Notes: generated by a model from the sequence alone, not told the origin. 64,000 nt of DNA from Streptomyces sp. NBC_00376 (GCF_036077095.1 NZ_CP107960.1:4898001-4962000); one strand, 5' to 3'. Positions 12,609 through 21,353 are shown, counted from the first letter of the stretch. Program-made: numbers and translations.

Positions 12609-13703
12609 TTGGGGAAGGTCGTGCTGGTCACGGGAGCGGCCCGGCAGCTGGGCGGCCGCTTCGTGCGGCGCATCCAGCGTGATCCGGGTGTGGACCGGGT
12701 GATCGCCGTCGACGCGGTCGTGCCCGGACACGAGTTGGGCGACGCCGATTTCGTGACGGCGGACATCCGCCAGCCAGCGATCGCCAGAGTCCTTGCCGAG
12801 CACTCCGTCGACACGGTGGTGCATCTGGACGTCTCGGCCAAGGCGGTCGGCACGGGCGGCCGGACGACGGTCAAGGAGACCAACGTCATCGGCACCATGC
12901 AGCTGCTCGGTGCCTGCCAGAAGGCGCCGAGCGTGCGGCGGCTGGTGATCAAGTCCAGTACGAACGTGTACGGCTCGGCGCCCCGCGATCCGGCGGTGTT
13001 CACCGAGACCACCCCGCCCAAGTCGCTGCCCAGCGGGGGCTTCGCCAAGGACGCGGTGGAGGTCGAGGGGTACGTACGGGGCTTCGCGCGCCGCAGGCCG
13101 GATGTCGCCGTGTGCGTGCTCAGGTTCGCGAACATCCTCGGGCCGCAGGCCGATTCGCCGCTCGCCGACTATCTTTCGCTGCCCGTGCTGCCGACGGTGT
13201 TCGGGTACGACCCGAGGCTCCAGTTCGTGCACGAGGACGATGTCGTCGACGTTCTGGGAGTCGCGTCCGGCGAGCCGGTGCGCGGGACGCTGAACAGCGG
13301 CACGTTCAACATCGCCGGGGACGGGGTGCTGCTGCTCTCGCAGTGCTCGCGGCGGCTGGGGCGGCCGACGATGCCGCTGCTGCTGCCCGCGGTCACCTGG
13401 GTCGGCCAGGCGCTGCGTACGGTCGGCATGACGGATTTCTCGCCGGAGCAGATCCGGCTGCTCACCCACGGCCGGGTGGTCTCCACCGTCCAGATGCGCG
13501 AGACCCTCGGCTTCCACCCCCGGTTCAGTACCGCGGAGACGTTCGCGGAGTTCGCGCGCAGTCAGGGGCCCGGACTGCTGCCGCCCGAGGCGGTGGGCAG
13601 GGCGGTCGACCGACTGGCCGCCATGCCGTTCGCCGGGGCGGGCGGCGATGTTTCGGGGACCACCGGGGTCGGCGACACCGAGCCGGCCCCCAGCGCCAGG
13701 TAG
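12609..13703 (+). CDS. NAD-dependent epimerase/dehydratase-like protein (extended SDR)
   Basis: A 364-residue Rossmann protein starting MGKVVLVTGAARQLGGRF, a GxxGxxG-type dinucleotide motif at residues 8-14. The TTG at 12609 is preferred because GGAAGG lies eight bases upstream and the frame begins directly with the nucleotide-binding strand. The SDR Ser motif (KSSTNVYGS) is present, but the place of the catalytic YxxxK holds GGFAKDAVE, with Phe at the Tyr position, so classical epimerase chemistry is doubtful. It is separated from the following acyltransferase gene by 19 bases and is probably cotranscribed with it, hinting at a role in envelope lipid or glycan metabolism (inference). Confidence 0.85.
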   Translation: MGKVVLVTGAARQLGGRFVRRIQRDPGVDRVIAVDAVVPGHELGDADFVTADIRQPAIARVLAEHSVDTVVHLDVSAKAVGTGGRTTVKETNVIGTMQLLGACQKAPSVRRLVIKSSTNVYGSAPRDPAVFTETTPPKSLPSGGFAKDAVEVEGYVRGFARRRPDVAVCVLRFANILGPQADSPLADYLSLPVLPTVFGYDPRLQFVHEDDVVDVLGVASGEPVRGTLNSGTFNIAGDGVLLLSQCSRRLGRPTMPLLLPAVTWVGQALRTVGMTDFSPEQIRLLTHGRVVSTVQMRETLGFHPRFSTAETFAEFARSQGPGLLPPEAVGRAVDRLAAMPFAGAGGDVSGTTGVGDTEPAPSAR

Positions 13704-13722
13704 AGCGAGGAGCGCACCGACG

Positions 13723-14799
13723 ATGGCGGATGCCAAGGTCATTCCGTTCGACGACGACCGTTCGCGGACGGGTGGTTCAGCGCGCCCCGCACGGCGCCGG
13801 CCCGCGGGGGGCGGTGGCCGGGGGCCCACTGCGGCCTCCGTGGTGGGGACCGCGGCCGTGAGCGCACTTCCCGGGCAGCAGGACGCCTCGAAGCCGCCAC
13901 AGGAGCCGCAGGAGGATCTTCAGCGGGCCGGGCGGCAGCCGCTGGAGCGGGACGGGCGTGGCGGCTGGGACCGGCGGATCGCCGGCGGGCTCGCGTTCCT
14001 GCGGCGGCGGGTCACGGGTGAGTACGACGTCGACGAGTTCGGGTACGACGAGGAGCTGACCGACCAGGTCCTGATGTCGATGCTCCGACCGCTGTACGAG
14101 CAGTACTTCCGGGTCGAGGTGAAGGGCATCGAGAACATCCCTTCCGAGGGCGGGGCGCTGATCGTGTCCAACCATTCGGGGACGCTGCCGCTGGACGGGC
14201 TGATGCTCCAGGTCGCCGTGCACGACAACCATCCGGCGGGCCGGCATCTGCGGCTGCTCGCCGCCGATCTGGTGTTCATGCTGCCGGTGGTGAACGAGCT
14301 GGCCCGCAAGGCCGGGCACACGCTGGCCTGTGCGGAGGACGCGGAGCGGCTGCTGCGGCGGGGCGAGGTCGTCGGGGTGATGCCGGAGGGGTTCAAGGGC
14401 ATCGGGAAGCCGTTCGGGGAGCGGTACAAGTTGCAGCGTTTCGGGCGGGGCGGCTTCGTGTCCACGGCGCTGCGGGCCGGGGTGCCGATCATTCCGTGCT
14501 CGATCGTGGGGGCGGAGGAGATCTACCCGATGATCGGCAACTCGAAGACGCTGGCGCGGCTGTTGGGCTTCCCGTACTTCCCGATCACGCCGACGTTCCC
14601 GTGGCTGGGGCCGCTCGGGGCGGTGCCGCTGCCGACGAAGTGGACGATCCAGTTCGGGGAGCCGATCTCCACGAGCGGGTTTCCGGTGGAGGCGGCGGAG
14701 GATCCGATGCTGATGTTCAACCTGACGGATCAGGTGCGGGAACAGATCCAGCACACGCTGTACAAGCTGCTGGTGCAGCGGAGGTCGGTGTTCTTCTGA
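13723..14799 (+). CDS. Lysophospholipid acyltransferase family protein (PlsC-like)
   Basis: A 358-residue protein. Residues 1-100 are low-complexity and basic/Pro-rich; the acyltransferase domain spans about 120-320. Motifs are VSNHSGTLPLDGLML (the His/Asp catalytic block, longer than the usual HX4D) and GVMPEGFKGIGKPF (the phosphate-binding EG motif), followed by GVPIIPCSIVGAEE. Such enzymes transfer acyl chains to glycerolipid acceptors at the inner membrane face. The gene follows the SDR gene by 19 bases and converges on rsbN across a palindromic terminator. The exact acceptor is unknown. Confidence 0.87.
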   Translation: MADAKVIPFDDDRSRTGGSARPARRRPAGGGGRGPTAASVVGTAAVSALPGQQDASKPPQEPQEDLQRAGRQPLERDGRGGWDRRIAGGLAFLRRRVTGEYDVDEFGYDEELTDQVLMSMLRPLYEQYFRVEVKGIENIPSEGGALIVSNHSGTLPLDGLMLQVAVHDNHPAGRHLRLLAADLVFMLPVVNELARKAGHTLACAEDAERLLRRGEVVGVMPEGFKGIGKPFGERYKLQRFGRGGFVSTALRAGVPIIPCSIVGAEEIYPMIGNSKTLARLLGFPYFPITPTFPWLGPLGAVPLPTKWTIQFGEPISTSGFPVEAAEDPMLMFNLTDQVREQIQHTLYKLLVQRRSVFF

Positions 14800-14832
14800 G
14801 GCCGGTGTTCTTCTGACGGGCGTGCAGGCACG

Positions 14833-14867
14833 CGGAGGGGGACGGCTCGCCGAGCCGTCCCCCTCCG
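14833..14867. terminator. Bidirectional terminator between acyltransferase gene and rsbN
   Basis: CGGAGGGGGACGGCTCG (14833-14849) and CGAGCCGTCCCCCTCCG (14851-14867) form a perfect 17-bp stem around one C, midway between two convergent genes whose stops lie 34 and 19 bases away. Confidence 0.85.
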
Positions 14868-14885
14868 TCTCCGCGCGAGGCGGTG

Positions 14886-16073
14886 CTAGTCGCTCTTCAG
14901 GTCCTCGCCGTTGATCCCCAGGCCCGGGAGGAGGCCGGGGAGGAGCGGCGGGAGGGTCACGTCCGGGGCGGGCGGGGTGCTTGCGCGGCCGTCGGTGGAC
15001 GGGACGGTGCCGGGGGGCGGGGTGCCGAACAGGCCGTCCGTGCCGCCGATCAGGCCCTCGGACGAGGCGCTGCCCGATCCCGACGGGCGGGGCGAGGCGC
15101 TGCCGTCCGTACGGCCCTGGGAGGCTTCCGGGGACGTGGGCGCGGAGGGGGCCGTGCGCGAGGGGCGCGTGCGCCGGTCCGCGGTGTCCGACTGCGGGGC
15201 GTCGCCGCTGTCCGGGGTGCGGGGCAGCAGCGACTGGAGCGGCTGGACCTCTTGGTCTATGGCGTCGAAGACCGAGCTGACCTGGTCGCCGACGTCCGTC
15301 AGCTGTACGGGGAGCCGGTCGCGGAGGCTGCTCCAGCTGTCGCGGTGCGAGCGGGAGAACGAGTCCAGGGTCTGGATGGGGCCGATGGCGCCGTCCTGCT
15401 GGTAGGCGGAGTGGAGCAGACGGTGGCCCTCGCTGGCGTCGTGCGTCATGCCGTTGAGCGTTCGCCTGACCTCGCCGAGCTGTTCGTGGTCCAGGTCGCC
15501 GGAGCGGGCGCGCTCCATCAGCCGGCGGGCCTCGCTGAGCCGGGTGGATGCCTGGTCGAGGTAGGCCTCGCCGCGGTCGGCGTCGCCGCTGGCCATGCCG
15601 AGGTGGATGTCCTCCATGCCGCGCTTGAGCCCGTACAGCGAATCACCCGGCAGGGCGTCGGAACTGGCAGCGGCCACTCCGCCGAAGGCGCCCGCCGCCA
15701 CACCGACGGTGAGCCCGCCGGCCGCGAGGCCCTTCGTCCAGCGTGAACGCGGACGCAACTTCCGGAGCGGGGAGGCCCGGTGGGCCCCCTTGGTCCGCTG
15801 TTCGGGCACCGTAGGGCCCGCGGGCGCGCCGCCCTGGGTGAACATGGCCTCCATGGCGGCGACGAGCTGGGCTCGCTGCACCACTTTGACCTCGGGATCC
15901 AACTCCGGCCTCGGTACCTCACCGAGGCCGTTCGCCAGGGCCAACAGCGGTCCGTGGTCGGCCGATTCGGCCGGTTCCTCGGGCTGTGCGGCCGCCGCAC
16001 CACGGAGCGACTGCTCCTCCAGGGCCTGGGCGAAGGCGTTCGCCCGCCGGTGTGCCGAAACGTTTGCGATCAC
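14886..16073 (-). CDS. rsbN: Anti-sigma factor RsbN (DUF5667 membrane protein)
   Basis: A 395-residue membrane protein encoded directly downstream of bldN. In Streptomyces RsbN holds the sigma factor BldN inactive at the membrane. Residues 1-110 are the cytoplasmic sigma-binding part (VSAHRRANAFAQALEEQ at the start); residues about 115-137 form one transmembrane helix (GLAAGGLTVGVAAGAFGGVA); the extracytoplasmic part has the DUF5667 segment GDSLYGLKRGMEDIHL and a long Ser/Pro/Asp-rich tail. AGGAGG at 16082-16087 lies eight bases from GTG 16073 but overlaps GTG 16082, so 16073 is chosen. A BldN-type promoter candidate lies upstream. Confidence 0.9.
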   Translation of the reverse strand: MIANVSAHRRANAFAQALEEQSLRGAAAAQPEEPAESADHGPLLALANGLGEVPRPELDPEVKVVQRAQLVAAMEAMFTQGGAPAGPTVPEQRTKGAHRASPLRKLRPRSRWTKGLAAGGLTVGVAAGAFGGVAAASSDALPGDSLYGLKRGMEDIHLGMASGDADRGEAYLDQASTRLSEARRLMERARSGDLDHEQLGEVRRTLNGMTHDASEGHRLLHSAYQQDGAIGPIQTLDSFSRSHRDSWSSLRDRLPVQLTDVGDQVSSVFDAIDQEVQPLQSLLPRTPDSGDAPQSDTADRRTRPSRTAPSAPTSPEASQGRTDGSASPRPSGSGSASSEGLIGGTDGLFGTPPPGTVPSTDGRASTPPAPDVTLPPLLPGLLPGLGINGEDLKSD

Positions 16074-16202
16074 TGGCGGCACCTCCTCTCGTCATGACGG
16101 TCGACTCCCCTGAGTTCCGGAAGGTTGCACACCTTGAGCGCTTCCACACGAATGAGTGAGTGTCGGCGGACATGGGGTGACGACAGGGGGTCTGCAACCG
16201 GC

Positions 16203-16231
16203 ACAACGAGGGGCGCGGCACATGGGTTACG
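16203..16231 (-). promoter_or_regulatory. Candidate BldN-dependent promoter of rsbN
   Basis: On the minus strand CGTAAC (16231-16226), 17 bases, then CGTTGT (16208-16203) matches the reported BldN promoter pattern CGTAAC-N16-CGTTGA closely. rsbN is known in other Streptomyces to be transcribed by BldN, which gives negative feedback. The match is seen; activity is inferred. Confidence 0.65.
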
Positions 16232-16298
16232 CACGAAGGATGATCGGACCAGTGCGTGATGGGGGTGTCGCCGAGAGTGACTCGGCCGGGGGGTGTGG

Positions 16299-17075
16299 TC
16301 AGCGGGCATCGTCCGGAAGGAGCCGGGCCAGCGTGCGGACGGCACGGTACTGGAGGGTCTTGATCGCACCCTCGTTCTTGCCCATGACCCGGGCGGTCTC
16401 GGCGACCGAGAGGCCCTGCAGGAAGCGCAGGGTCACGCACTCCTGCTGCTGGGGGTTGAGCCGGCGCACGGCCTGGAGGAGTGCGGCGTTGGAGAGGGAC
16501 TCCAGGACGGAGTCCTCGGGGCTGCGCTCGACCTCGTTGGCGTCGAGCATTTCGCCGGTGGTCACTTCCAGCCGGAAGCGGCTGGACTTGAAGTGGTCGG
16601 CCACCAGGTTGCGGGCGATGGTGACCAGCCAGGCGCCGAAGTCGCGGCCCTGCCAGGTGAACGTGGAGATGCGGCGCAGGGCGCGCAGGAAGGTCTCACT
16701 GGTGAGGTCCTCCGCCGTCGCCTTGCCGCCCACGCGGTAGTAGATGTAGCGGTAGACGGTGTCGCTGTACTGGTCGTAGAGGCGGCCGAAGGCGTCGGCC
16801 TCGCCGGCCTGTGCGCGCTCGACGAGATCCATCATGCGCGCGCTGTCGCTGTCGGCCGTCGGCCGACGAACGGTGGACGTGGTCGTTGCGCCGCGGTTGC
16901 TGCGTCTTCCGACCGCCGCACTGCGTTCGGCCAGGGCGTAGCAGGGGCCGGCAGGTGCAGGGGTGGCAAATGCGGGTACGGCGTACGCGGTGGGGACGAA
17001 GCCGCGCAAGCGGTTGGCGACCGTTGCGCGCAGCGTAGCCAGGCCCGAGGCGTCAACCCCGACGTGTGGGTACAC
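16299..17075 (-). CDS. bldN: ECF RNA polymerase sigma factor BldN
   Basis: A 258-residue sigma factor that directs aerial-mycelium genes such as bldM and the chaplin/rodlin genes. Residues 1-85 are the unusual N-terminal pro-sequence (MYPHVGVDASGLATLRATVA) removed in the characterised orthologue. Region 2 follows (MMDLVERAQAGEADAFGRLYDQY, TAEDLTSETFLRALRRI), then region 4 (LNPQQQECVTLRFLQGLSVAETARVMGKNEGAIKTLQ, about residues 195-245). The start is GTG 17075 with GGGAG just upstream. rsbN follows after 225 bases with its own promoter candidate. Sequence and gene order make this identification secure. Confidence 0.96.
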   Translation of the reverse strand: MYPHVGVDASGLATLRATVANRLRGFVPTAYAVPAFATPAPAGPCYALAERSAAVGRRSNRGATTTSTVRRPTADSDSARMMDLVERAQAGEADAFGRLYDQYSDTVYRYIYYRVGGKATAEDLTSETFLRALRRISTFTWQGRDFGAWLVTIARNLVADHFKSSRFRLEVTTGEMLDANEVERSPEDSVLESLSNAALLQAVRRLNPQQQECVTLRFLQGLSVAETARVMGKNEGAIKTLQYRAVRTLARLLPDDAR

Positions 17076-17443
17076 GGGACTCCCAGAGGCAGAGCTTCCA
17101 TCACGTGCAGTGCGAAACCGTCACTCGTCGTAGTGAGTGATGGGTTCCGGAATGCGTCTGAGGAGAATAACGCTTCGTACAGGCAGTGCTACGCCCAGTT
17201 GCTCAAATCATCGATTACGTCGCTTCTGTAGCGACTAAACGACGTATCAAGTAGCACATCGTGACCGTTTGTTGATCGAATTACTTCGCTATCTGCCTGT
17301 CGTCGCGACGGGTTGTGGTCGTGTGCGAGCAATACGACTGGCCGGAGCGGTCGGCGGGTAAGGGATTCGGATCGGCCGCCGGGGTTCGGGCGTGGCAGGC
17401 CCGGCGCCCGGCCCGCGGAGGGGCCGGGCGGTGGTGGTGGGGG
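17076..17443. promoter_or_regulatory. bldN upstream region
   Basis: A long non-coding stretch with a conspicuously lower GC centre (about 17150-17300), typical of a developmental promoter. Visible elements are TCACT (17121-17125) and AGTGA (17132-17136) as an everted repeat about 45 bases before the bldN start, and a small hairpin GTCGCT/AGCGAC (17219-17235). bldN is a BldD target in other streptomycetes, but these half-sites are arranged outward, so I do not call them a BldD box. The distal end also holds the 3' flank of the HAD-IB gene. Confidence 0.6.
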
Positions 17444-18397
17444 TCAGCGGCGGCGGCGGTGCAGGGCGACGGCGGCGGCGGTGCCGCCCGCGATCGCGCC
17501 CACGCCGGCCGCGGCCGGGATGCCGACCTTGGCCGCCTTGCGGCCCGTCCGGTAGTCCCGCAGCCGCCAGTCGCGCGCGCGGGCGTGCTTGCGGAGCTTG
17601 GCGTCCGGGTTGATCGCGTACGGGTGCCCGACCAGGGACAGCATCGGGATGTCGTTGTGCGAATCGCTGTACGCCGCGCAGCGGTCGAGGTCCAGGCCCT
17701 CGGCGGCGGCCAGGGCGCGGACCGCCTCGGCCTTCGCGGGGCCGTGCAGCGGCTCGCCGACCAGGCGGCCGGTGTAGACGCCGTCGACGGATTCGGCGAC
17801 CGTGCCGAGCGCGCCGGTCAGGCCGAGCCGGCGGGCGATGATCGTGGCGGTCTCCACCGGGGCGGCGGTGACCAGCCAGACGCGCTGCCCGGCGTCCAGG
17901 TGGGCCTGGGCCAGGGCCCGGGTGCCGGGCCAGATGCGGTCGGCCATGTACTCGTCGTAGATCTCCTCGCCGATGGACATCAGCTCCGAGACCCGGTGGC
18001 CCTTGACGATGGACAGGGCGCTGTCGCGGGCGTCCTGCATGTGTTCCGGGTCCTCGACGCCCGCCAGCCTGAACCAGGCCTGCTGCCAGGCGAACCGGGT
18101 CAGCTCGCGGCGCTGGAAGAACTTCCGCTTGTACAGACCGCGGCCGAAGTGGAAGATCGCCGCGCCCTGCATGACGGTGTTGTCGAGGTCGAAGAAGGCG
18201 GCGGCGCGTTCGTCACCGACGACGGGGAAGGGGGCCTCCTCGGCCTCCGCCTTCGCGGCGGTGTCCTGCTCGGTGCCGGTGGACCGGTCGTCGGGGAGGG
18301 TGGATTTCCGTGCTGCCTCAGCTGCTGCCTCGCCGGCCAGCACGCTCCGTGCTGTCGCGGGGCGCCTACGGGGTGTGAGCCATCCAGGAGCGGCCAT
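17444..18397 (-). CDS. HAD-IB family hydrolase (SerB/CicA-like phosphatase)
   Basis: A 317-residue protein with HAD motif I AAFFDLDNTVMQGAAIFHFGRG (DxDxT, near residue 70), a motif II-like AAPVETATI, and CAAYSDSHNDIPMLSLVGHPYAINPDAKLRKHA as motif IV. It has a long polar N-terminal extension and a C-terminal segment (GIPAAAGVGAIAGGTAAAVAL) that looks membrane-associated. The family includes phosphoserine-phosphatase-like enzymes, and members near acyltransferases may act on phospholipid phosphates; the substrate is unknown. The start is ATG 18397 (MAAPGWLTP). It is divergent from the glutaredoxin-like gene at 18545. Confidence 0.88.
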   Translation of the reverse strand: MAAPGWLTPRRRPATARSVLAGEAAAEAARKSTLPDDRSTGTEQDTAAKAEAEEAPFPVVGDERAAAFFDLDNTVMQGAAIFHFGRGLYKRKFFQRRELTRFAWQQAWFRLAGVEDPEHMQDARDSALSIVKGHRVSELMSIGEEIYDEYMADRIWPGTRALAQAHLDAGQRVWLVTAAPVETATIIARRLGLTGALGTVAESVDGVYTGRLVGEPLHGPAKAEAVRALAAAEGLDLDRCAAYSDSHNDIPMLSLVGHPYAINPDAKLRKHARARDWRLRDYRTGRKAAKVGIPAAAGVGAIAGGTAAAVALHRRRR

Positions 18398-18544
18398 GTC
18401 GTGAGCATAGCCAGTCGGTTCGGCCGTTCCCGACCTGCTGGGATGCCGCGGCGTGAACTCTGGGCCGCCGATCCGATGAACGGGTGATACCGGGCGTACC
18501 GGATCGAGCTCGGAACAGGTCTGCTCCCGGCGCAGAATGAAGGC

Positions 18545-18820
18545 ATGAGTGCCTTGCTGCGACGTACGAAGAAGAAGCCCTCGGAGCGCGTGGTGACCCT
18601 GGTCGGGAAGCCCGGGTGTCACCTCTGTGACGACGCGAGGCAGGTGGTGCGGGAGGTGTGCGAGGAGACCGGCGCGTCCTGGGAGGAGAAGGACATCACC
18701 GTGGACGAGGAGCTGTACCGGGAGTACTGGGAGCAGATTCCGGTGGTGCTGATCGATGACCAACAGCACACGTTCTGGCGGGTGGACCCGGGGAGGCTGC
18801 GCACGGCACTGCGCTCGTGA
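18545..18820 (+). CDS. Glutaredoxin-like protein (DUF836)
   Basis: A 91-residue thioredoxin-fold protein with the redox motif CHLC in VTLVGKPGCHLCDDARQVV, the cis-Pro segment EQIPVVLIDDQQ and a final helix DPGRLRTALRS. It is a thiol-disulfide oxidoreductase of the glutaredoxin group; the electron donor is unknown, and in actinobacteria mycoredoxin/mycothiol or thioredoxin reductase is possible. Its position between an HAD phosphatase and the redox-sensing rex operon is suggestive, but it has its own upstream region and ends 272 bases before rex. Confidence 0.88.
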   Translation: MSALLRRTKKKPSERVVTLVGKPGCHLCDDARQVVREVCEETGASWEEKDITVDEELYREYWEQIPVVLIDDQQHTFWRVDPGRLRTALRS

Positions 18821-18997
18821 GCGAAAGCCGGTTACCATCATGGGCGTTTTGAGTGCTCTCGGGGGAGTGGCTGTGAGGAGTGTGTGCCGCTTTGCTCCCT
18901 TCGGGCCCGCAACGGGCTGATGCGATCCTTGGTTCCGGGATCGCGCGACGAATGTGCGTGACCCCGGTCACTTTGACCGGACAAAACGGACACTATC

Positions 18998-19017
18998 TTT
19001 GTGCACGCGTTCACAAA
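18998..19017. promoter_or_regulatory. Rex operator (ROP) upstream of rex
   Basis: TTTGTGCACGCGTTCACAAA is a near-perfect palindrome matching the Rex operator pattern TTGTGAANNNNTTCACAA, 75 bases before the rex start codon. In Streptomyces Rex represses its own operon (rex-hemACD) when NADH/NAD+ is low and releases DNA when NADH rises. The site sequence is direct evidence; control of this operon is known for orthologues. Confidence 0.88.
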
Positions 19018-19092
19018 GACATAGCCTGCATTCGACGGGGCGGTCTTGGGAACTACGGCCGCCTGCAGCCCCGCTCATCCCGCAGGAGCACC

Positions 19093-19860
19093 GTGGCAAC
19101 TGGCCGAACTCACCGACCGGCGACCCGTAGCCGAGGAATTCCCGAGGCCACCGTCGCCCGACTTCCGCTGTACCTGCGCGCACTGACCGCGCTCTCCGAG
19201 CGCTCGGTACCCACGGTCTCGTCCGAGGAACTCGCCGCGGCGGCGGGGGTCAACTCCGCCAAGCTGCGCAAGGACTTCAGCTACCTCGGCTCGTACGGGA
19301 CGCGCGGTGTCGGCTACGACGTCGAGTATCTCGTGTACCAGATCTCCCGCGAACTCGGGCTCACCCAGGACTGGCCGGTCGTGATCGTCGGCATCGGTAA
19401 CCTCGGCGCCGCGCTCGCCAACTACGGCGGCTTCGCCTCCCGTGGTTTCCGGGTCGCCGCGCTGATCGACGCCGACCCCGCGATGGCCGGAACGCCGGTC
19501 GCGGGCATTCCCGTCCAGCACGCCGACGAACTGGAGCAGATCGTCGGCGACAACGGCGTGTCGATCGGTGTCATCTCGACCCCGGCCGGTGCCGCGCAGC
19601 AGGTCTGCGACCGGCTCGTCGCCGCGGGCGTCACCTCCATCCTGAACTTCGCGCCGACCGTGCTGTCCGTGCCCGACGGCGTGGACGTCCGCAAGGTCGA
19701 CCTCTCCATCGAGCTGCAGATCCTCGCCTTCCACGAGCAGCGCAAGGCCGGCGAGGAGACCGCCGAGGGCAGCTCGGACCCGTCCGCACCCCCGGTGCGC
19801 TCGGCCTCCACCGGACGGAAGGGACCCGACGGGGACATGCCCGCCGTGATGCCGGCATGA
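19093..19860 (+). CDS. rex: Redox-sensing transcriptional repressor Rex
   Basis: A 255-residue NAD(H) sensor. Residues about 15-85 form a winged helix (SSEELAAAAGVNSAKLRKDFSYLGSYGTRGVGYDVEYL). Residues about 90-220 form a Rossmann domain with VVIVGIGNLGAALANY (GxGxxG) and the substrate-domain segment STPAGAAQQVCDRL. It ends with an acidic, disordered tail. GTG 19093 is chosen because GGAG lies at 19085-19088 and the upstream frame is not protein-like. The stop overlaps the hemA start (ATGA), so rex and hemA are translationally coupled. A Rex operator lies upstream, indicating autoregulation. Confidence 0.95.
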   Translation: MATGRTHRPATRSRGIPEATVARLPLYLRALTALSERSVPTVSSEELAAAAGVNSAKLRKDFSYLGSYGTRGVGYDVEYLVYQISRELGLTQDWPVVIVGIGNLGAALANYGGFASRGFRVAALIDADPAMAGTPVAGIPVQHADELEQIVGDNGVSIGVISTPAGAAQQVCDRLVAAGVTSILNFAPTVLSVPDGVDVRKVDLSIELQILAFHEQRKAGEETAEGSSDPSAPPVRSASTGRKGPDGDMPAVMPA

Positions 19861-21353
19861 GTCTTCTTGTCGTAGGACTGAGTCACCGCAGCGCCCCGGT
19901 CTCCGTACTGGAGCGGGCCTCGCTGGCCGCCGAGGCGCAGGCCAAGCTGCTCCAGGACACCCTCGCCGCGGAGCCCGCGGCCGAGGCCGCCGTCCTGGCC
20001 ACGTGCAACCGCATCGAGCTGTACGCCGACGTGGACAAGTTCCACGCGGGCGTCGCCGAGCTGTCCACGCTCCTCGCCCAGCACAGCGGCGTCGGCCTGG
20101 ACGAGCTCACTCCGTATCTCTATGTGCACTACGAGGACCGGGCCGTCCACCACCTCTTCTCGGTGGCGTGCGGGCTGGACTCGATGGTCGTCGGCGAGGG
20201 CCAGATCCTCGGTCAGATCAAGGACGCGCTGGCACTGGGGCAGGAGCTCCACACCGCGGGCCGGCTGCTGAACGACCTGTTCCAGCAGGCCCTGCGGGTC
20301 GGCAAGCGGGCCCACAGCGAGACCGGGATCGACCGGGCCGGGCAGTCGCTCGTCACCTTCGGCCTGGAGCAGCTCGCGGCCGGTGCGGACGTCGCGGACT
20401 GGGCCGCGGGCAAGCGCGCCCTGGTGATCGGCGCGGGCTCGATGTCCTCGCTCGCCGCCGCCACCCTGGCCCGTACCGGTGTCGCCGAGATCGTCGTCGC
20501 CAACCGGACCCGGGCCCGCGCCGACCGGCTCGTCGAGATCCTGGTCCAGCCCGGGGGCACCGGCGTGACCGCCCGTGCCGTGGAGATGGCCGCGGTCCGC
20601 GATGAACTGACACGTGCCGATGTCGTCGTCTCCTGCACCGGCGCGACCGGTCTCGTGCTGACCGCCGAGGCCGTTGCCACCGCGCTCGGCCTGGACGTCG
20701 GCGACGCCGTCGAGACGCCCGCAGCCACGCTCTCGGTGCCCGCCCCGGCCGACGCCGACCGGCACGCCGCCTGGGTGGAGAACGGCAGCGCCGCCACGGT
20801 GCACCGGACGGCCCCGCGGGCCACCGTGCCCGCCCAGGGCTCCGGCCCCGTACGCCTGGCCCTGCTCGACCTGGCCATGCCGCGCGACATCGACGGCGGG
20901 ACGGCCCGGCTCGACGGTGTGCGCCTCGTCGACATCGAGTCGCTCGCCGAGGCGTCGGCGGATGCCCCGATGGCCGCCGACGTGGACCAGGTGCGCACCA
21001 TCGTCGCCGACGAGGTCGCCGCCTTCGGCGCCGCCCAGCGCGCCGCCCACATCACCCCGACCGTCGTCGCGCTGCGCACGATGGCCGCCGGAGTGGTCGC
21101 GGGCGAGATCGCGCGGCTCGACGGGCGCCTCCCCGATCTGGACGAGAAGCAGCGCGCCGAGATCACGCAGACCGTGCGCCGCGTCGTCGACAAACTCCTG
21201 CACGCGCCCACCGTGCGGGTCAAGCAGCTCGCCAGCGAGCCCGGCGGCGCCGGGTACGCCGATGCGCTGCGGGAACTCTTCGACCTCGACCCGCAGACGG
21301 TCGCAGCCGTCTCCCGGGCAGACCTGAACGACCCGAATCGAGGGCGGTCATGA
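19857..21353 (+). CDS. hemA: Glutamyl-tRNA reductase
   Basis: A 498-residue enzyme that reduces glutamyl-tRNA(Glu) with NADPH to glutamate-1-semialdehyde, the committed step of the C5 tetrapyrrole route. It has the catalytic Cys in LATCNRIELYADV (about residue 48), VGEGQILGQIKDAL, a Rossmann segment ALVIGAGSMSSLAAATLARTG and the C-terminal dimerisation helices (RAEITQTVRRVVDKLLHAPTV). It overlaps rex and hemC by four bases each (ATGA), so the four genes form one tight operon. An Ala/Pro-rich insert near residues 285-320 makes it longer than enterobacterial HemA, as usual in Streptomyces. Confidence 0.96.
   Translation: MSLLVVGLSHRSAPVSVLERASLAAEAQAKLLQDTLAAEPAAEAAVLATCNRIELYADVDKFHAGVAELSTLLAQHSGVGLDELTPYLYVHYEDRAVHHLFSVACGLDSMVVGEGQILGQIKDALALGQELHTAGRLLNDLFQQALRVGKRAHSETGIDRAGQSLVTFGLEQLAAGADVADWAAGKRALVIGAGSMSSLAAATLARTGVAEIVVANRTRARADRLVEILVQPGGTGVTARAVEMAAVRDELTRADVVVSCTGATGLVLTAEAVATALGLDVGDAVETPAATLSVPAPADADRHAAWVENGSAATVHRTAPRATVPAQGSGPVRLALLDLAMPRDIDGGTARLDGVRLVDIESLAEASADAPMAADVDQVRTIVADEVAAFGAAQRAAHITPTVVALRTMAAGVVAGEIARLDGRLPDLDEKQRAEITQTVRRVVDKLLHAPTVRVKQLASEPGGAGYADALRELFDLDPQTVAAVSRADLNDPNRGRS

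Noticed and set aside
17121..17136. BldD box upstream of bldN
   Set aside because: Half-sites TCACT...AGTGA point outward, whereas the reported BldD pattern is AGTGA...TCACT; kept only as an everted repeat.
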